64,000 nucleotides of DNA from Ferrovibrio sp036381655 (GTDB lineage Bacteria; Pseudomonadota; Alphaproteobacteria; Ferrovibrionales; Ferrovibrionaceae). The stretch spans positions 1-64,000 of the forward strand of contig NZ_DASVCJ010000064.1 in NCBI RefSeq assembly GCF_036381655.1. Reading direction: 5' to 3'. A program made the position numbers and the translations under genes. The notes under the pieces are model-generated. The model had not been told where the DNA came from, made no database searches, and worked only from the letters and a program-made list of their open reading frames with translations. Within the stretch, counting starts at the first letter, position 1. Every line of letters starts with the position of its first letter. Positions 24,810 through 33,219 of the stretch are shown piece after piece.

Positions 24810-25802
24810 ATGCCCGAGACCTTCCGCGCCGTGATGATCGAAGAGGTGGACGGCAAGCCCAAGGCCGGCTTCAAGCAGATCGGCAAGGACGATCTGCCCA
24901 AGCACGACGTGCTGGTCGAAGTGGCCTATTCGACGCTCAACTACAAGGACGGTCTGGCGCTCACGGGAGGCCGCATCGCGCGCAAGATGCCGCTGGTGGC
25001 CGGCATCGACCTCGCCGGCACCGTGGTGGTCTCGGCCAATCCGGAGTTCAAACCGGGCGATCAGGTGCTGGTCAACGGCCATGGCCTCTCCGAGACGCAA
25101 TGGGGCGGCTATGCGAAATTCGCCGCGCTGAAAAGCGAATGGCTGGTGCGGCTGCCGGAAGCCTTCTCGCCGCAGGAGGCGATGGCGATCGGCACGGCGG
25201 GCTATACCGCGATGCTCTGCGTGCAGGCCCTGGAAGATGCCGGGCTGAATGCCAATGACGGCGGCGAGGTGCTGGTGACCGGCGCGGCCGGCGGCGTCGG
25301 TTCGATCGCGGTCATGCTGCTGGCGCAGAAGGGCTACAAGGTCACCGCCTCGACCGGCCGGCCCGAAACGCATGATTATCTGAAAGGCCTCGGCGCCAGC
25401 GGCTTCATAAACCGCGCCGAGCTGGCGCAGAAAAGCCCTGCCCTGGGGAAGGAGCGCTGGGCGGCGGCGGTGGATTCCGTCGGCGGCCAGACGCTGGCCA
25501 GCGTGCTTTCGCAGGTGAAGTACGGCGGCTGGGTGGCGGCCTGCGGCCTGGCCGGCGGCGCCGATCTGCCGGCAAGCGTCTTCCCCTTCATCCTGCGCAA
25601 TGTGAGCCTGCTCGGCGTCGATTCGGTCATGGCGCCGATGCACAAGCGCAAGCGCGCCTGGTGGCAGCTCGCCAAGGACCTGCCCAAGGACAAGCTGACC
25701 GCGGCGACGCAAGTTCACCCGCTGTCGCAGATTTTCGAGCTGGCGCCGAAGATTCTCGCCGGCCAGGTGCGTGGCCGCGTCGTCATCGACGTCAACGCCT
25801 GA
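24810..25802 (+). CDS. AcuI/YhdH-type MDR oxidoreductase (acryloyl-CoA reductase-like)
   Basis: A 330-residue zinc-independent medium-chain reductase of the YhdH/AcuI group. It shows YSTLNYKDGLALTG near residue 45, then GIDLAGTV, the NADPH-binding VTGAAGGVGSIAVMLLAQKGY and the C-terminal GRVVIDVNA ending. AcuI reduces acryloyl-CoA to propionyl-CoA in the DMSP and 3-hydroxypropionate routes; other members act on related enoyl substrates. The ATG at 24810 lies ten bases after AGAGGGAG. The flanking thiolase and CoA ligase suggest acyl-CoA metabolism, but the precise substrate cannot be read. Confidence 0.87.
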   Translation: MPETFRAVMIEEVDGKPKAGFKQIGKDDLPKHDVLVEVAYSTLNYKDGLALTGGRIARKMPLVAGIDLAGTVVVSANPEFKPGDQVLVNGHGLSETQWGGYAKFAALKSEWLVRLPEAFSPQEAMAIGTAGYTAMLCVQALEDAGLNANDGGEVLVTGAAGGVGSIAVMLLAQKGYKVTASTGRPETHDYLKGLGASGFINRAELAQKSPALGKERWAAAVDSVGGQTLASVLSQVKYGGWVAACGLAGGADLPASVFPFILRNVSLLGVDSVMAPMHKRKRAWWQLAKDLPKDKLTAATQVHPLSQIFELAPKILAGQVRGRVVIDVNA

Positions 25803-25880
25803 TAGCCGCATCCAACCCGTCCAGCGCGGAAAGCGGCGGGGAATTTATCGCCGCGCCGGGAGAGAGGACCGCCTGCCCTC

Positions 25881-25909
25881 TTGAGCGCCGCGCCGCTTTG
25901 GGCCATGAT
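25881..25909 (+). promoter_or_regulatory. Candidate promoter of the feruloyl-CoA synthase gene
   Basis: TTGAGC at 25881-25886 and CATGAT at 25904-25909 are separated by exactly 17 bp and resemble a housekeeping promoter. Transcription would then start near 25916, placing the palindrome at 25926-25945 in the leader. The match is moderate, and the GC-rich context makes chance hits common. Confidence 0.3.
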
Positions 25910-25925
25910 CTCCCCAAATTGTAAT

Positions 25926-25945
25926 GCAGAGTTACAAAACTCTGC
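25926..25945 (+). promoter_or_regulatory. Perfect 8+8 inverted repeat before the ribosome site
   Basis: GCAGAGTT and AACTCTGC flank ACAA, making a perfect dyad that ends immediately before the GGGGAGG ribosome site (25946-25952) and 12 bases before the ATG at 25958. As DNA it fits a MarR-type operator; as RNA it would form an eight-pair hairpin beside the ribosome site. Feruloyl-CoA synthase genes are commonly controlled by MarR repressors, which supports the first reading by analogy. No such regulator is encoded next to it. Confidence 0.5.
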
Positions 25946-25957
25946 GGGGAGGGAACG

Positions 25958-27751
25958 ATGATGCAAGGCACGAAAGGTCCTGCTGCCAAACCGCCATTTG
26001 CGCCGCTGGCCCTGGCGACGCCGCGGGTGCGCCGCGTGACGCGCGAGGATGGCAGCTTCATCCTGGAATCGGAAGACCCCCTGGGCGATTACGCGCCGCA
26101 TATGGGCCTGCTGCTGCGCCAGCAGGCCTCGGCGCAGCCCGACGCCGTCTTCCTGTCCGAACGCGACGGGGCCGGCGGATGGCGCGAGGTGACCTACGGC
26201 CAGGCCTGGCAGGCGGCGCGCCGCATCGCCCAGGCGCTGATCGATCGCGGGCTGGATCAGATGCGGCCCGTGCTGATCCTCTCGGGCAACAGCATCGATC
26301 ATGCGCTGCTCATGCTCGGCGGATTCGTCGCCGGCGTGCCGGTGGCGCCGGTCAGCACCGCCTATTCGCTGATGAGCGGCGACCTTGCCAAGGTGCATCA
26401 CATTTTCAACCTGGTGCGGCCCAAGCTGGTCTTCGCCGCCGGCGCGCCTTTCGCCAAGGCACTGGCCAGCCTGCCCGGAAATGTCGAGCAGGTGACCGAC
26501 CTCTCCGTTTTGCTGGCCGCCGAACCCACCGCGGCCGTCGATGCCCGCTTCAACGAGATCGGTCCCGACTGGACCGCCAAGTATCTCTTCACCTCGGGTT
26601 CGACCGGACTGCCGAAAGGCGTGATCAACACGCATCGCATGATGGCGAGCAACCAGCAGGCGATCGCGCAGATCTGGCCCTTCCTGCAGGAGACGCGTCC
26701 GGTGCTGCTCGACTGGCTGCCGTGGAACCACACCTTCGGCGGCAATCACAATTTCAACATGGTGCTGCGCAACGGCGGCAGGCTGCATATCGACGAGGGC
26801 AAGCCGGCGCCGGGCCTGGTGGAGAAGACCGTGGCGAACCTGCGCGAGGTTTCGCCGACCGTCTATTTCAACGTGCCGGCCGGCTACGCCATGCTGGTGC
26901 CGCATCTGGAGAAGGACGAGGCGCTGTGCCGCAGCTTCTTCAAGAATCTGCAGCTCATCTTCTATGCCGGCGCCGCCCTGCCGCCGGATCTGTGGTCGCG
27001 GCTCGAAGCGTTGTCGATCAAGACCTTGGGCCATCGCGTGCCGATGACCTCGTCCTGGGGCTCGACCGAGACGGCGCCGATGGCGACCGCGGCGCATTTC
27101 ATCATCGAGCGCGCCGGCGTGATCGGCGTGCCGGTGCCGGGCGTGCAGCTCAAATTCGTGCCCAATGGCGGCAAGCATGAAATCCGCGTCAGGGGGCCGA
27201 ACGTTACGCCCGGCTATATCGGCAACCCCGAACAGACCGCCAAGGCCTTCGACGAGGAGGGCTTCTATTGCATCGGCGATGCCTGCAAGCTGGCCGACGC
27301 GGACGATCCGAACAAGGGCCTCCTGTTCGACGGCCGCATCGCCGAGGATTTCAAGCTGATGACCGGCACCTGGGTGCATGTCGGCGGCGTGCGCGTCGCC
27401 GCCCTGTCGGCCTGTTCGCCGCTGCTGCAGGATGCCGTGGTGACCGGTCAGGACCGCCCCTATATCGGCCTGCTGGCCTGGCCGACCGCCGCCGCAAAGG
27501 ACATGCCGGCAGACGAACTGGCGCGGCAGATTGCCGCAAAGCTTGCCGCCTACAACGCCACCCAGGGCGGCTCGTCGATGAAAGTCAGGCGCGTCGTGCT
27601 GCTCTCCGAGCCGCCATCGATCGACGCCAACGAGATCACCGACAAGGGCTACATCAATCAGCGCGCCACGCTGGAACGCCGCCATGCCGATGTGACGCGG
27701 CTTTATGCCGATCCGCCCGGCGCCGGCGTGATCACCGTCACCGACAATTGA
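25958..27751 (+). CDS. Feruloyl-CoA synthase (AMP-forming ligase family)
   Basis: A 597-residue adenylate-forming enzyme resembling FerA/Fcs, which activates ferulate and related hydroxycinnamates to CoA thioesters. The ATP motif is YLFTSGSTGLPKGVINTHRM, followed by LDWLPWNHTFGGNHNFN, which is distinctive for this branch, and MTSSWGSTETAP. The usual C-terminal catalytic region reads ITDKGYINQRATLERR, with the Lys in TDKGYIN. The gene has its own palindromic leader site. No hydratase/aldolase or vanillin dehydrogenase gene is next to it, so the physiological substrate remains open. Confidence 0.85.
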   Translation: MMQGTKGPAAKPPFAPLALATPRVRRVTREDGSFILESEDPLGDYAPHMGLLLRQQASAQPDAVFLSERDGAGGWREVTYGQAWQAARRIAQALIDRGLDQMRPVLILSGNSIDHALLMLGGFVAGVPVAPVSTAYSLMSGDLAKVHHIFNLVRPKLVFAAGAPFAKALASLPGNVEQVTDLSVLLAAEPTAAVDARFNEIGPDWTAKYLFTSGSTGLPKGVINTHRMMASNQQAIAQIWPFLQETRPVLLDWLPWNHTFGGNHNFNMVLRNGGRLHIDEGKPAPGLVEKTVANLREVSPTVYFNVPAGYAMLVPHLEKDEALCRSFFKNLQLIFYAGAALPPDLWSRLEALSIKTLGHRVPMTSSWGSTETAPMATAAHFIIERAGVIGVPVPGVQLKFVPNGGKHEIRVRGPNVTPGYIGNPEQTAKAFDEEGFYCIGDACKLADADDPNKGLLFDGRIAEDFKLMTGTWVHVGGVRVAALSACSPLLQDAVVTGQDRPYIGLLAWPTAAAKDMPADELARQIAAKLAAYNATQGGSSMKVRRVVLLSEPPSIDANEITDKGYINQRATLERRHADVTRLYADPPGAGVITVTDN

Positions 27752-27836
27752 AGCCTGCCGGACTAGTCTCGCCGCCGATTACATCCGTGCCGCCGAATGT
27801 CGTGCGGGTGACGTTGCATTCAGTGGAGAGACAGCC

Positions 27837-28379
27837 ATGGCGCGGCGCTTCGTCGCCCTCCTGGCGCTTGGCGTGGGCTTGGCCGCCGGGTTCGCGCTCG
27901 GCAGCGTGGGGCGCGGCCTGATCGATGCCCCGGCCGATGCCGCGTTCGATCCGTCGCATGTCGTCTCCGGCGCAGAGACGGTCGGGCAGGAAGACGAGCT
28001 GACCGCGGAGCGCAACCTGTTCCCGGGGCCGCAGACGGCGATCGCCATGGCCGACCAACTCGGCCTGGATATCGAGCAGAAGCGGCAGCTCTATGAGCTG
28101 CAGCAGAGGATCGACAGCGAGTCCATCGCTTTGAGCCGGCATATCCTGCGCGAGGAGCGCCGGCTGGATCGCGCCTTTGCCGATGGTACGGTCGACATCG
28201 CCCATGTCGATGCGATCACTGCCCGGATCGGAGAACTGCAGGCGCGGCTTCGCGCCCTGCGCCTGCGCGCGCATGTGGCGACGCATGATCTGCTTCACCC
28301 CGAACAGCTGCTGCGCTTCGCCGCCTTGCGCGGCTTCGAGCCGGCGCCGGCCTCCGAGCGGGACGAACTCGAAGACTGA
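27837..28379 (+). CDS. Probable periplasmic Spy/CpxP- or CnrR-like protein
   Basis: A 180-residue protein with an N-terminal hydrophobic segment (residues about 5-25, LLALGVGLAAGFALG) that is either a signal peptide or membrane anchor. The rest is highly charged and helical, with a region of long Leu/Arg/Glu helices around QKRQLYELQQRIDSESIALSR and ARIGELQARLRALRLRAHV, ending in HDLLHPEQLLRF. That ending, with LTPEQ-like sequence, recalls the periplasmic metal-sensing or chaperone-like heavy-metal-resistance family. The function is inferred from architecture. The neighbouring hemolysin III gene follows 56 bp later. Confidence 0.6.
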   Translation: MARRFVALLALGVGLAAGFALGSVGRGLIDAPADAAFDPSHVVSGAETVGQEDELTAERNLFPGPQTAIAMADQLGLDIEQKRQLYELQQRIDSESIALSRHILREERRLDRAFADGTVDIAHVDAITARIGELQARLRALRLRAHVATHDLLHPEQLLRFAALRGFEPAPASERDELED

Positions 28380-28435
28380 CCAAAAAGCCTTCTCGCCTTC
28401 ATGGATTCGCCGCATTTCGAATCCATCCTATATTT

Positions 28436-29101
28436 ATGTCCATGCAGTCCACCGCCAAACAGATCGCGGCCCGCAGCTTCAGCCGCGCCGAATTCATCGC
28501 CGATGCCGTGGTCCATCTGATCGGGCTGGCGTTCGGCATCGGCGCCTGCACCGCCCTGGCCGTGCTCGTCATCCTCAAGCCGGACCTGTCGCGGCTGGTC
28601 AGCCTGAGCATCTACGGCCTCGGCCTGATGGCGATGCTGGTCTGCTCGGCGCTCTACAACATGACCAGCCATGCCGAATGGAAGGCACTGTTCCGCCGCT
28701 TCGATCATGCCGCGATCTTCGTCATGATCGCCGGCAGCTATACCCCTTTCAGCCTGATCGTGATCGGCGGCAATTGGGGTATCGGCCTGCTGGCCTTCGT
28801 CTGGCTGGTGGCGATCGCCGGCGTGATCGTCAAATTGCTCGATCCCGGCCGCCATGAGCGGCTGTCGGTCGTCGCCTATCTGCTGCTCGGCTGGGCCGTG
28901 CTGGCGGTGCTGCGGCCGTTGCTGAACAATGCCTCACTGGCCGGACTGATCCTGTTGCTGGGCGGCGGCGCGCTTTACAGCATCGGCGTGGTATTTCACA
29001 TGTGGGAGCGGCTGCCCTATCAGCGGGCGATCTGGCATGTCTTCGTGCTGGCCGCCGCCGCCTGCCATTTCTCAGCGATCCTGCTCGAGGTCGCGATCTG
29101 A
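28436..29101 (+). CDS. Hemolysin III/TrhA family membrane protein
   Basis: A 221-residue seven-helix membrane protein of the Hly-III/PAQR family. The family motifs are present: HLIGLAFG near the start, ALYNMTSHAEWKALFRRFDH, then AAIFVMIAGSYTPF, and the C-terminal His residues in AIWHVFVLAAAACHFSAI. These Ser, Asp and His residues form the metal site in PAQR proteins. Bacterial members are implicated in membrane-fluidity homeostasis. The start may be ATG 28436 or 28442. The 3' end overlaps dedA on the opposite strand by 30 bp. Confidence 0.88.
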   Translation: MSMQSTAKQIAARSFSRAEFIADAVVHLIGLAFGIGACTALAVLVILKPDLSRLVSLSIYGLGLMAMLVCSALYNMTSHAEWKALFRRFDHAAIFVMIAGSYTPFSLIVIGGNWGIGLLAFVWLVAIAGVIVKLLDPGRHERLSVVAYLLLGWAVLAVLRPLLNNASLAGLILLLGGGALYSIGVVFHMWERLPYQRAIWHVFVLAAAACHFSAILLEVAI

Positions 29102-29695
29102 TCCGGATGCCGCCGGTGGCGGGCCGGCGACCTTGCGGTTGAGGCGCTGTCCGATCCAGCGCGCCAGCGCAACGAAGACGATGCCGAGCACCACCGCCGC
29201 CAGCAGGCGATGTTCGATCTGCTGCAGCTTGCCGATCATGCTCTCGACCGCCGCGCCGAACAGATAGCCGATGGTTCCGAAACTGGCGGCCCAGATGGCG
29301 GCAGCGATCACGTTGAGGATGATGAAGCGCCGGGCCGGCACGTTGCTGAGGCCGATCGCCCAGGGCGCGACCGAGCGGATGCCGTAGAGAAAGCGGAAAC
29401 CGAGCAGGAACAGCGTCGGCCGCCGCTCCAGCCAGCGCGTCGCCAGCGCGAACCGCGCGGCAAGTCCGGGCCGCCTGGCCAGCCAGCGCTTGCCGTGATG
29501 GCGCGACAACGCGAACCAGAGCTGATCGCCCGAAACCGAGCCGATGAAGGCGGCCAGAATCACCAGATCGAGCCGCAGATAGCCCTGATGCGCGGCAAAG
29601 CCGGCCAGCACCAGGATCGTCTCGCCTTCCAGGAACGTACCGGCCAGGATCGCCCAGTAGCCGAACTGATCGATCAGATGTGCAATCGTCTCCAT
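29072..29695 (-). CDS. DedA family membrane protein
   Basis: A 207-residue polytopic inner-membrane protein of the DedA/VTT (SNARE-associated) family, involved in lipid carrier recycling and envelope homeostasis. Signatures are GYWAILAGTFLEGETILVLAG, then GSVSGDQLWFALSRHHGKR and the re-entrant FRFLYGIRSVAPWAIGLS. The start at 29695 gives the usual short cytoplasmic tail. It lies 16 bp after cysQ and probably shares a transcript with DUF3553 and cysQ. Confidence 0.9.
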   Translation of the reverse strand: METIAHLIDQFGYWAILAGTFLEGETILVLAGFAAHQGYLRLDLVILAAFIGSVSGDQLWFALSRHHGKRWLARRPGLAARFALATRWLERRPTLFLLGFRFLYGIRSVAPWAIGLSNVPARRFIILNVIAAAIWAASFGTIGYLFGAAVESMIGKLQQIEHRLLAAVVLGIVFVALARWIGQRLNRKVAGPPPAASGSDRDLEQDR

Positions 29696-29711
29696 GATCG
29701 CGGCTCGAAGG

Positions 29712-30497
29712 CTAGGCGCCGCGGGCAATGAAGCCCGGATTGCGAAATCCCGGCTTGCCGTAGGTGAGCGGCCGATTGTCCTCCATGCTCAGCACGGCGC
29801 CGCCGGCCGCCTCCAGCACCGCCTGGCCGGCCGCGGTGTCCCATTCCGAGATCGAGGCGAAGCGCGGATAGAAATCGGCGGCGCCCTCGGCGATGCGGCA
29901 GAATTTCAGCGACGAGCCGATGCTGGCGGTCTTCGGCTCCACCTGCCGCCGCAGCCAGTCATCGGTCTGAAGATCGCGGTGGCTGCGGCTGATCAATGCG
30001 ATGGCGCCGCCCGGCGGCACGGCGCGGACGCGGATCGCCACGCCGGTCCTGTCCTCGCGGCCGTGAAACCGGCGCGCGCCCTGCGGCGTGCCGAGCCAGG
30101 CGATGCCACGCCCCTGCTCCAGTGCCGGCGCCAGCACGACGCCATGAGTCGGCCGGCCGCGCTCGATCCGCGCGATATTGACGGTGAACTCGCCGTTGCG
30201 GGCGATGAATTCGCGCGTGCCGTCCAGCGGATCGACCAGCCAGAAGGGATTCGTGCCGACCTGGGGAATATCGCCGCGCGCCGATTTTTCCTCCGCCACC
30301 ACCGGCATGCCCGGCGTCAGCCGTTCCAGCCCGGCGAGGATGATGCGCTCGGCCGCCTCGTCGGCATCGGTGACCGGGCTGTGGTCGGCCTTGGCGCGGC
30401 TTTTGAAATCGTCGGCGTAGACCGCCATGATGGCCGCGGCGGCCTCCCAGGCAAGCGTCAGCAGAGCGGGGCCAAGCCGGTCCTGTTCGGTCGTCAT
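29712..30497 (-). CDS. cysQ: 3'(2'),5'-bisphosphate nucleotidase CysQ
   Basis: A 261-residue member of the inositol monophosphatase superfamily that hydrolyses PAP, the by-product of sulfate activation, to AMP. The metal site is seen in SPVTDADEAAERII, then VVAEEKS and NPFWLVDPLDGTREFIARNGEFTVNIA, with the second motif EWDTAAGQAVLEAAGG. The length fits CysQ better than suhB. The GGTK/R-like sugar-binding loop is absent. It lies between DUF3553 and dedA and works together with the cys operon at the left of the window. Confidence 0.9.
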   Translation of the reverse strand: MTTEQDRLGPALLTLAWEAAAAIMAVYADDFKSRAKADHSPVTDADEAAERIILAGLERLTPGMPVVAEEKSARGDIPQVGTNPFWLVDPLDGTREFIARNGEFTVNIARIERGRPTHGVVLAPALEQGRGIAWLGTPQGARRFHGREDRTGVAIRVRAVPPGGAIALISRSHRDLQTDDWLRRQVEPKTASIGSSLKFCRIAEGAADFYPRFASISEWDTAAGQAVLEAAGGAVLSMEDNRPLTYGKPGFRNPGFIARGA

Positions 30498-30505
30498 TAT
30501 TCGCT

Positions 30506-30691
30506 TTACTCGTCTTCTTCCGGGGCCTCGATCGGCGTCAGCGGCACCTGATCGGTGTTGATCAGCTGCTTGCCGGCATGCAGGAAATTGACCGTCACCC
30601 GGGCGCCGATGGCCGACTGGACCTGACCAGGTCCCCAATCCGGTTCCAGCGGATTTTTCACCCAATCGCCGGGGGCATAAGGCGCCAGCAT
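30506..30691 (-). CDS. DUF3553 small protein
   Basis: A 61-residue protein matching the DUF3553 family by YAPGDWVKNPLEPDWGPGQVQS and VTVNFLHAGKQLIN. The fold resembles a small SH3-like barrel, as in the RNA polymerase- or UvrD-associated domains. Its job is unknown. It lies 8 bp upstream of cysQ and diverges from chpT across a 112-bp region. Confidence 0.8.
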   Translation of the reverse strand: MLAPYAPGDWVKNPLEPDWGPGQVQSAIGARVTVNFLHAGKQLINTDQVPLTPIEAPEEDE

Positions 30692-30736
30692 GATGCTCCT
30701 TGAGCCGATCGCGGTTGAACCGCTGCGGCGTCCATT

Positions 30737-30751
30737 TTAGACAGGAGCTAA
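30737..30751 (+). promoter_or_regulatory. CtrA-like site TTAG-N7-CTAA upstream of chpT
   Basis: TTAG at 30737-30740, seven bases, then CTAA at 30748-30751 match the CtrA consensus TTAA-N7-TTAA at six of eight positions and form a dyad. The CTAA also starts a perfect palindrome CTAAGCTTAG (30748-30757). The site lies 53-67 bp before the chpT start in the divergent DUF3553/chpT region. A hairpin GACCC-TGC-GGGTC follows at 30757-30769. Confidence 0.4.
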
Positions 30752-30803
30752 GCTTAGACCCTGCGGGTCGATCCCGCCACCCGCGCCGCTGAAGGATTTG
30801 ACG

Positions 30804-31421
30804 ATGCCCGCTGCCGAAGAGCTGGACCTCATCGCGCTGATTTGTTCCCGGCTGTGCCACGACCTCGCCGGCAGCATCGGTGCCGTGAACAACGGCGTCG
30901 AGCTGCTGGCCGAGGAGAGCGATGCCGCGATGCGCGAGGAAGCCTTCGGCCTGATCGCGCAGTCGGCGCAGGACGCGGCGCGTCGGCTTGCCTTCTTCCG
31001 CCTCGCCCTGGGAGCCTCGGGCGATATCGGCGAGCCGATGGCGTTCACCGAACTGTCGCGGGTAGCGCAGAATTATTTCGCCGGCGGCAAGATCGCGCTC
31101 GCCATGCCGGCGGCCGATGCGACCCTGCCCAAGCCGCTGGCCAAGGCCGTGCTGCTTGGCCTGCTGCTGGCGGCGCAGGCGCTGCCGCGCGGCGGCAACC
31201 TGCAACTGGCCCCGGCGGGCCGGAACTGGCGGATCGCGGCACGGGGCCCGATGCTGCGCTGGCCGGACACGTTGAGCACGGCCCTGGCCGAAACGGCCGA
31301 CTGGCCGCGCGAGCCGCTGCCGGCCCTGGCGCGCTATGCGCAGCGGCTGAGCCGCAGCGCCGGCTGCCGGTTTTCCACCGAGATCGACGAGACGGAGATC
31401 CGCCTCGAATTCCTGAGCTGA
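30804..31421 (+). CDS. chpT: Histidine phosphotransferase ChpT
   Basis: A 205-residue phosphotransferase that receives phosphate from CckA and passes it to CtrA and CpdR in the alphaproteobacterial cell-cycle pathway. The dimerisation helix carries the phosphoacceptor His19 in SRLCHDLAGSIGAVNNGVELL, and the degenerate ATPase-like C-terminal half is present with ALPRGGNLQLAPAGRNW. GAAGGA at 30791-30796 is well spaced for ATG 30804; an in-frame TTG at 30798 is less likely. The partner regulator CtrA is encoded 2 kb downstream on the other strand. Confidence 0.88.
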   Translation: MPAAEELDLIALICSRLCHDLAGSIGAVNNGVELLAEESDAAMREEAFGLIAQSAQDAARRLAFFRLALGASGDIGEPMAFTELSRVAQNYFAGGKIALAMPAADATLPKPLAKAVLLGLLLAAQALPRGGNLQLAPAGRNWRIAARGPMLRWPDTLSTALAETADWPREPLPALARYAQRLSRSAGCRFSTEIDETEIRLEFLS

Positions 31422-31438
31422 TCATCACGGAGGACGTC

Positions 31439-33130
31439 ATGGGCGGATCCAATTGGCGCATGCGGGCGGGCGTTGCCTTCGCCTGCGAGAAAACACCGGT
31501 CAGCGCCAGCCGCGGCATGGTGGTGACCAATCATCCGCTCGCCTCCGCCGCCGGGATCGAAATGCTGGCCGCTGGCGGCAACGCCGTCGACGCCGCGATC
31601 GCCGCCCTGTTCACGCTCAGCGTGGTCGAGCCGATGATGGTCGGCATTTTCGGCGGCGGCATGGCGCATATCCGGCTTGCCGATGGCTGCCATGCCGTGA
31701 TCGACGGCTTGAGCTGCGCGCCGCAGGCGGCCCGCGCCGACATGTACAAGCCCATCAGCGACGAGCCGGGCCTGGATTATCTGGAAACCGAAGGCCGCGC
31801 GAATGCGGTCGGCGCCAGGGCGGTCGCCGTGCCGGGCAACCTGAAGGCCTGGTGCGAGACGCTGGCGCGCTTCGGCCGCATGAGCCTTGCCGATGTCATC
31901 GAGCCGGCGATCCGCCACGCATCGCGCGGCTTCACGGTGACGCCGTATCTGTCCGGCTGCATCGGCGAAGCCGCCGCCGACATGGCCAGGGATGCGGAAA
32001 TCGCCCGGCTTTACCTGCCGGACGGCAAGCCGCTCGCGGCCGGCGCCAGGCTGGTGCAGAGCGACTATGCCGAAACCCTGCGCCGCATCGCCAAGGACGG
32101 GCCCGCGCTGCTGTATGGCGGCGGGCTGGGACAACAGATCGCCGAAGCCATCAGGGCGGCCGGCGGCCTGCTGGCGCTGGAGGATCTGAAGGCGTTCCAG
32201 GTCGTCGAACGCGCTCCGGTGCGCGGCCCCTATCGCGGCTTCGAGATCATCGGCCCGCCGCCGCCCTCCTCCGGCGGCGTCCACGTGATCCAGATGCTCA
32301 ACATCCTGGAAGACTTCGATCTGGCCGCCATCGGTTTCGGCTCGACCGATCATTTGCACCTTTTGGCGGAGGTGTTGAAGATCGCCTTTGCCGACCGCGC
32401 GGCGGCCACCGCCGATCCGGCCTTCGTCGACGTGCCGGTCGAACGGCTGATCTCGAAGCAATACGCATCCGAGCGGCGCGCGCAGATCGACATCACCCGC
32501 GCGCAAAGCTGGAGCGCGGGCGTTGCGGCGGGAGAATCGCCGAATACCACGCATGTCACGGTGGCCGACCGCGAGGGCAACGTGGTGGCCAGTACGCAGA
32601 CGATCAATTCGCTGTTCGGCGCCCGCTTCCTGCTGCCCGGCACCGGCGTGATCCCGAACAACTACATGTACCTGTTCGATCCGCATCCGGGCAAAGCCCT
32701 GTCGGTGGCACCCAATAAGCGCATCACCACCTCCCAGGCGCCGGTGATGGCGCTCAAGGACGGCAAGCCGGCTTACGCGCTCGGCCTGCCGGGCGGCCTG
32801 CGCATCTTCGGCTCGGCCATGCAGGCCCTGGTCAATCTGATCGATTTCGGCATGGGCCTGCAGGAAGCGGTGGAAGCGCCACGGCTATGGACGCAGGGCC
32901 AGCAGGTGGAACTGGAGCCGGGCTATGCGGTCCGGGGCGAGGCGCTGAAAAGCCGGGGCCATGACGTGCTGCCGGTACCGAGCGTCGGCGGCGGCATGAA
33001 CGCCATCGCTTTCAATGCCGACGGCAGCATGAGCGGCGCGGCCTGCTGGCGCGCCGACGGCACGCCGATGGGCCTTGGCGGCGGCCTGGCGCGCGCCGAT
33101 GTGCGCTTCTGGCCGGATCTGCGGCGCTAG
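31439..33130 (+). CDS. ggt: Gamma-glutamyltransferase
   Basis: A 563-residue gamma-glutamyltranspeptidase-family protein that would self-cleave into two subunits. The processing site NTTH is present in ESPNTTHVTVADREGNVV, making Thr370 the new N-terminal nucleophile, and PPPPSSGGVH and GTGVIPNNYM precede and follow it. Substrates are glutathione or other gamma-glutamyl compounds. No clear signal peptide is seen at the chosen start, so the protein may be cytoplasmic or the true start may lie elsewhere. A good GGAGG ribosome site ends five bases before ATG 31439. Confidence 0.88.
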   Translation: MGGSNWRMRAGVAFACEKTPVSASRGMVVTNHPLASAAGIEMLAAGGNAVDAAIAALFTLSVVEPMMVGIFGGGMAHIRLADGCHAVIDGLSCAPQAARADMYKPISDEPGLDYLETEGRANAVGARAVAVPGNLKAWCETLARFGRMSLADVIEPAIRHASRGFTVTPYLSGCIGEAAADMARDAEIARLYLPDGKPLAAGARLVQSDYAETLRRIAKDGPALLYGGGLGQQIAEAIRAAGGLLALEDLKAFQVVERAPVRGPYRGFEIIGPPPPSSGGVHVIQMLNILEDFDLAAIGFGSTDHLHLLAEVLKIAFADRAAATADPAFVDVPVERLISKQYASERRAQIDITRAQSWSAGVAAGESPNTTHVTVADREGNVVASTQTINSLFGARFLLPGTGVIPNNYMYLFDPHPGKALSVAPNKRITTSQAPVMALKDGKPAYALGLPGGLRIFGSAMQALVNLIDFGMGLQEAVEAPRLWTQGQQVELEPGYAVRGEALKSRGHDVLPVPSVGGGMNAIAFNADGSMSGAACWRADGTPMGLGGGLARADVRFWPDLRR

Positions 33131-33171
33131 GGGCCCGGCATAGTATCTGCGACGCTGGGGCGAGGAAAACA

Positions 33172-33199
33172 AAAAAGCCGGCATCAAAGCCGGCTTTTT
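33172..33199. terminator. Bidirectional rho-independent terminator between ggt and ctrA
   Basis: AAAAAGCCGG at 33172-33181 pairs with CCGGCTTTTT at 33190-33199, and an inner C-G pair leaves a six-base loop. A-run and T-run flank the stem, so it can stop transcription both from ggt (rightward) and from ctrA (leftward). It is the cleanest terminator in the window. Confidence 0.85.
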
Positions 33200-33219
33200 C
33201 CCCGGTAATCTGCAAACGG

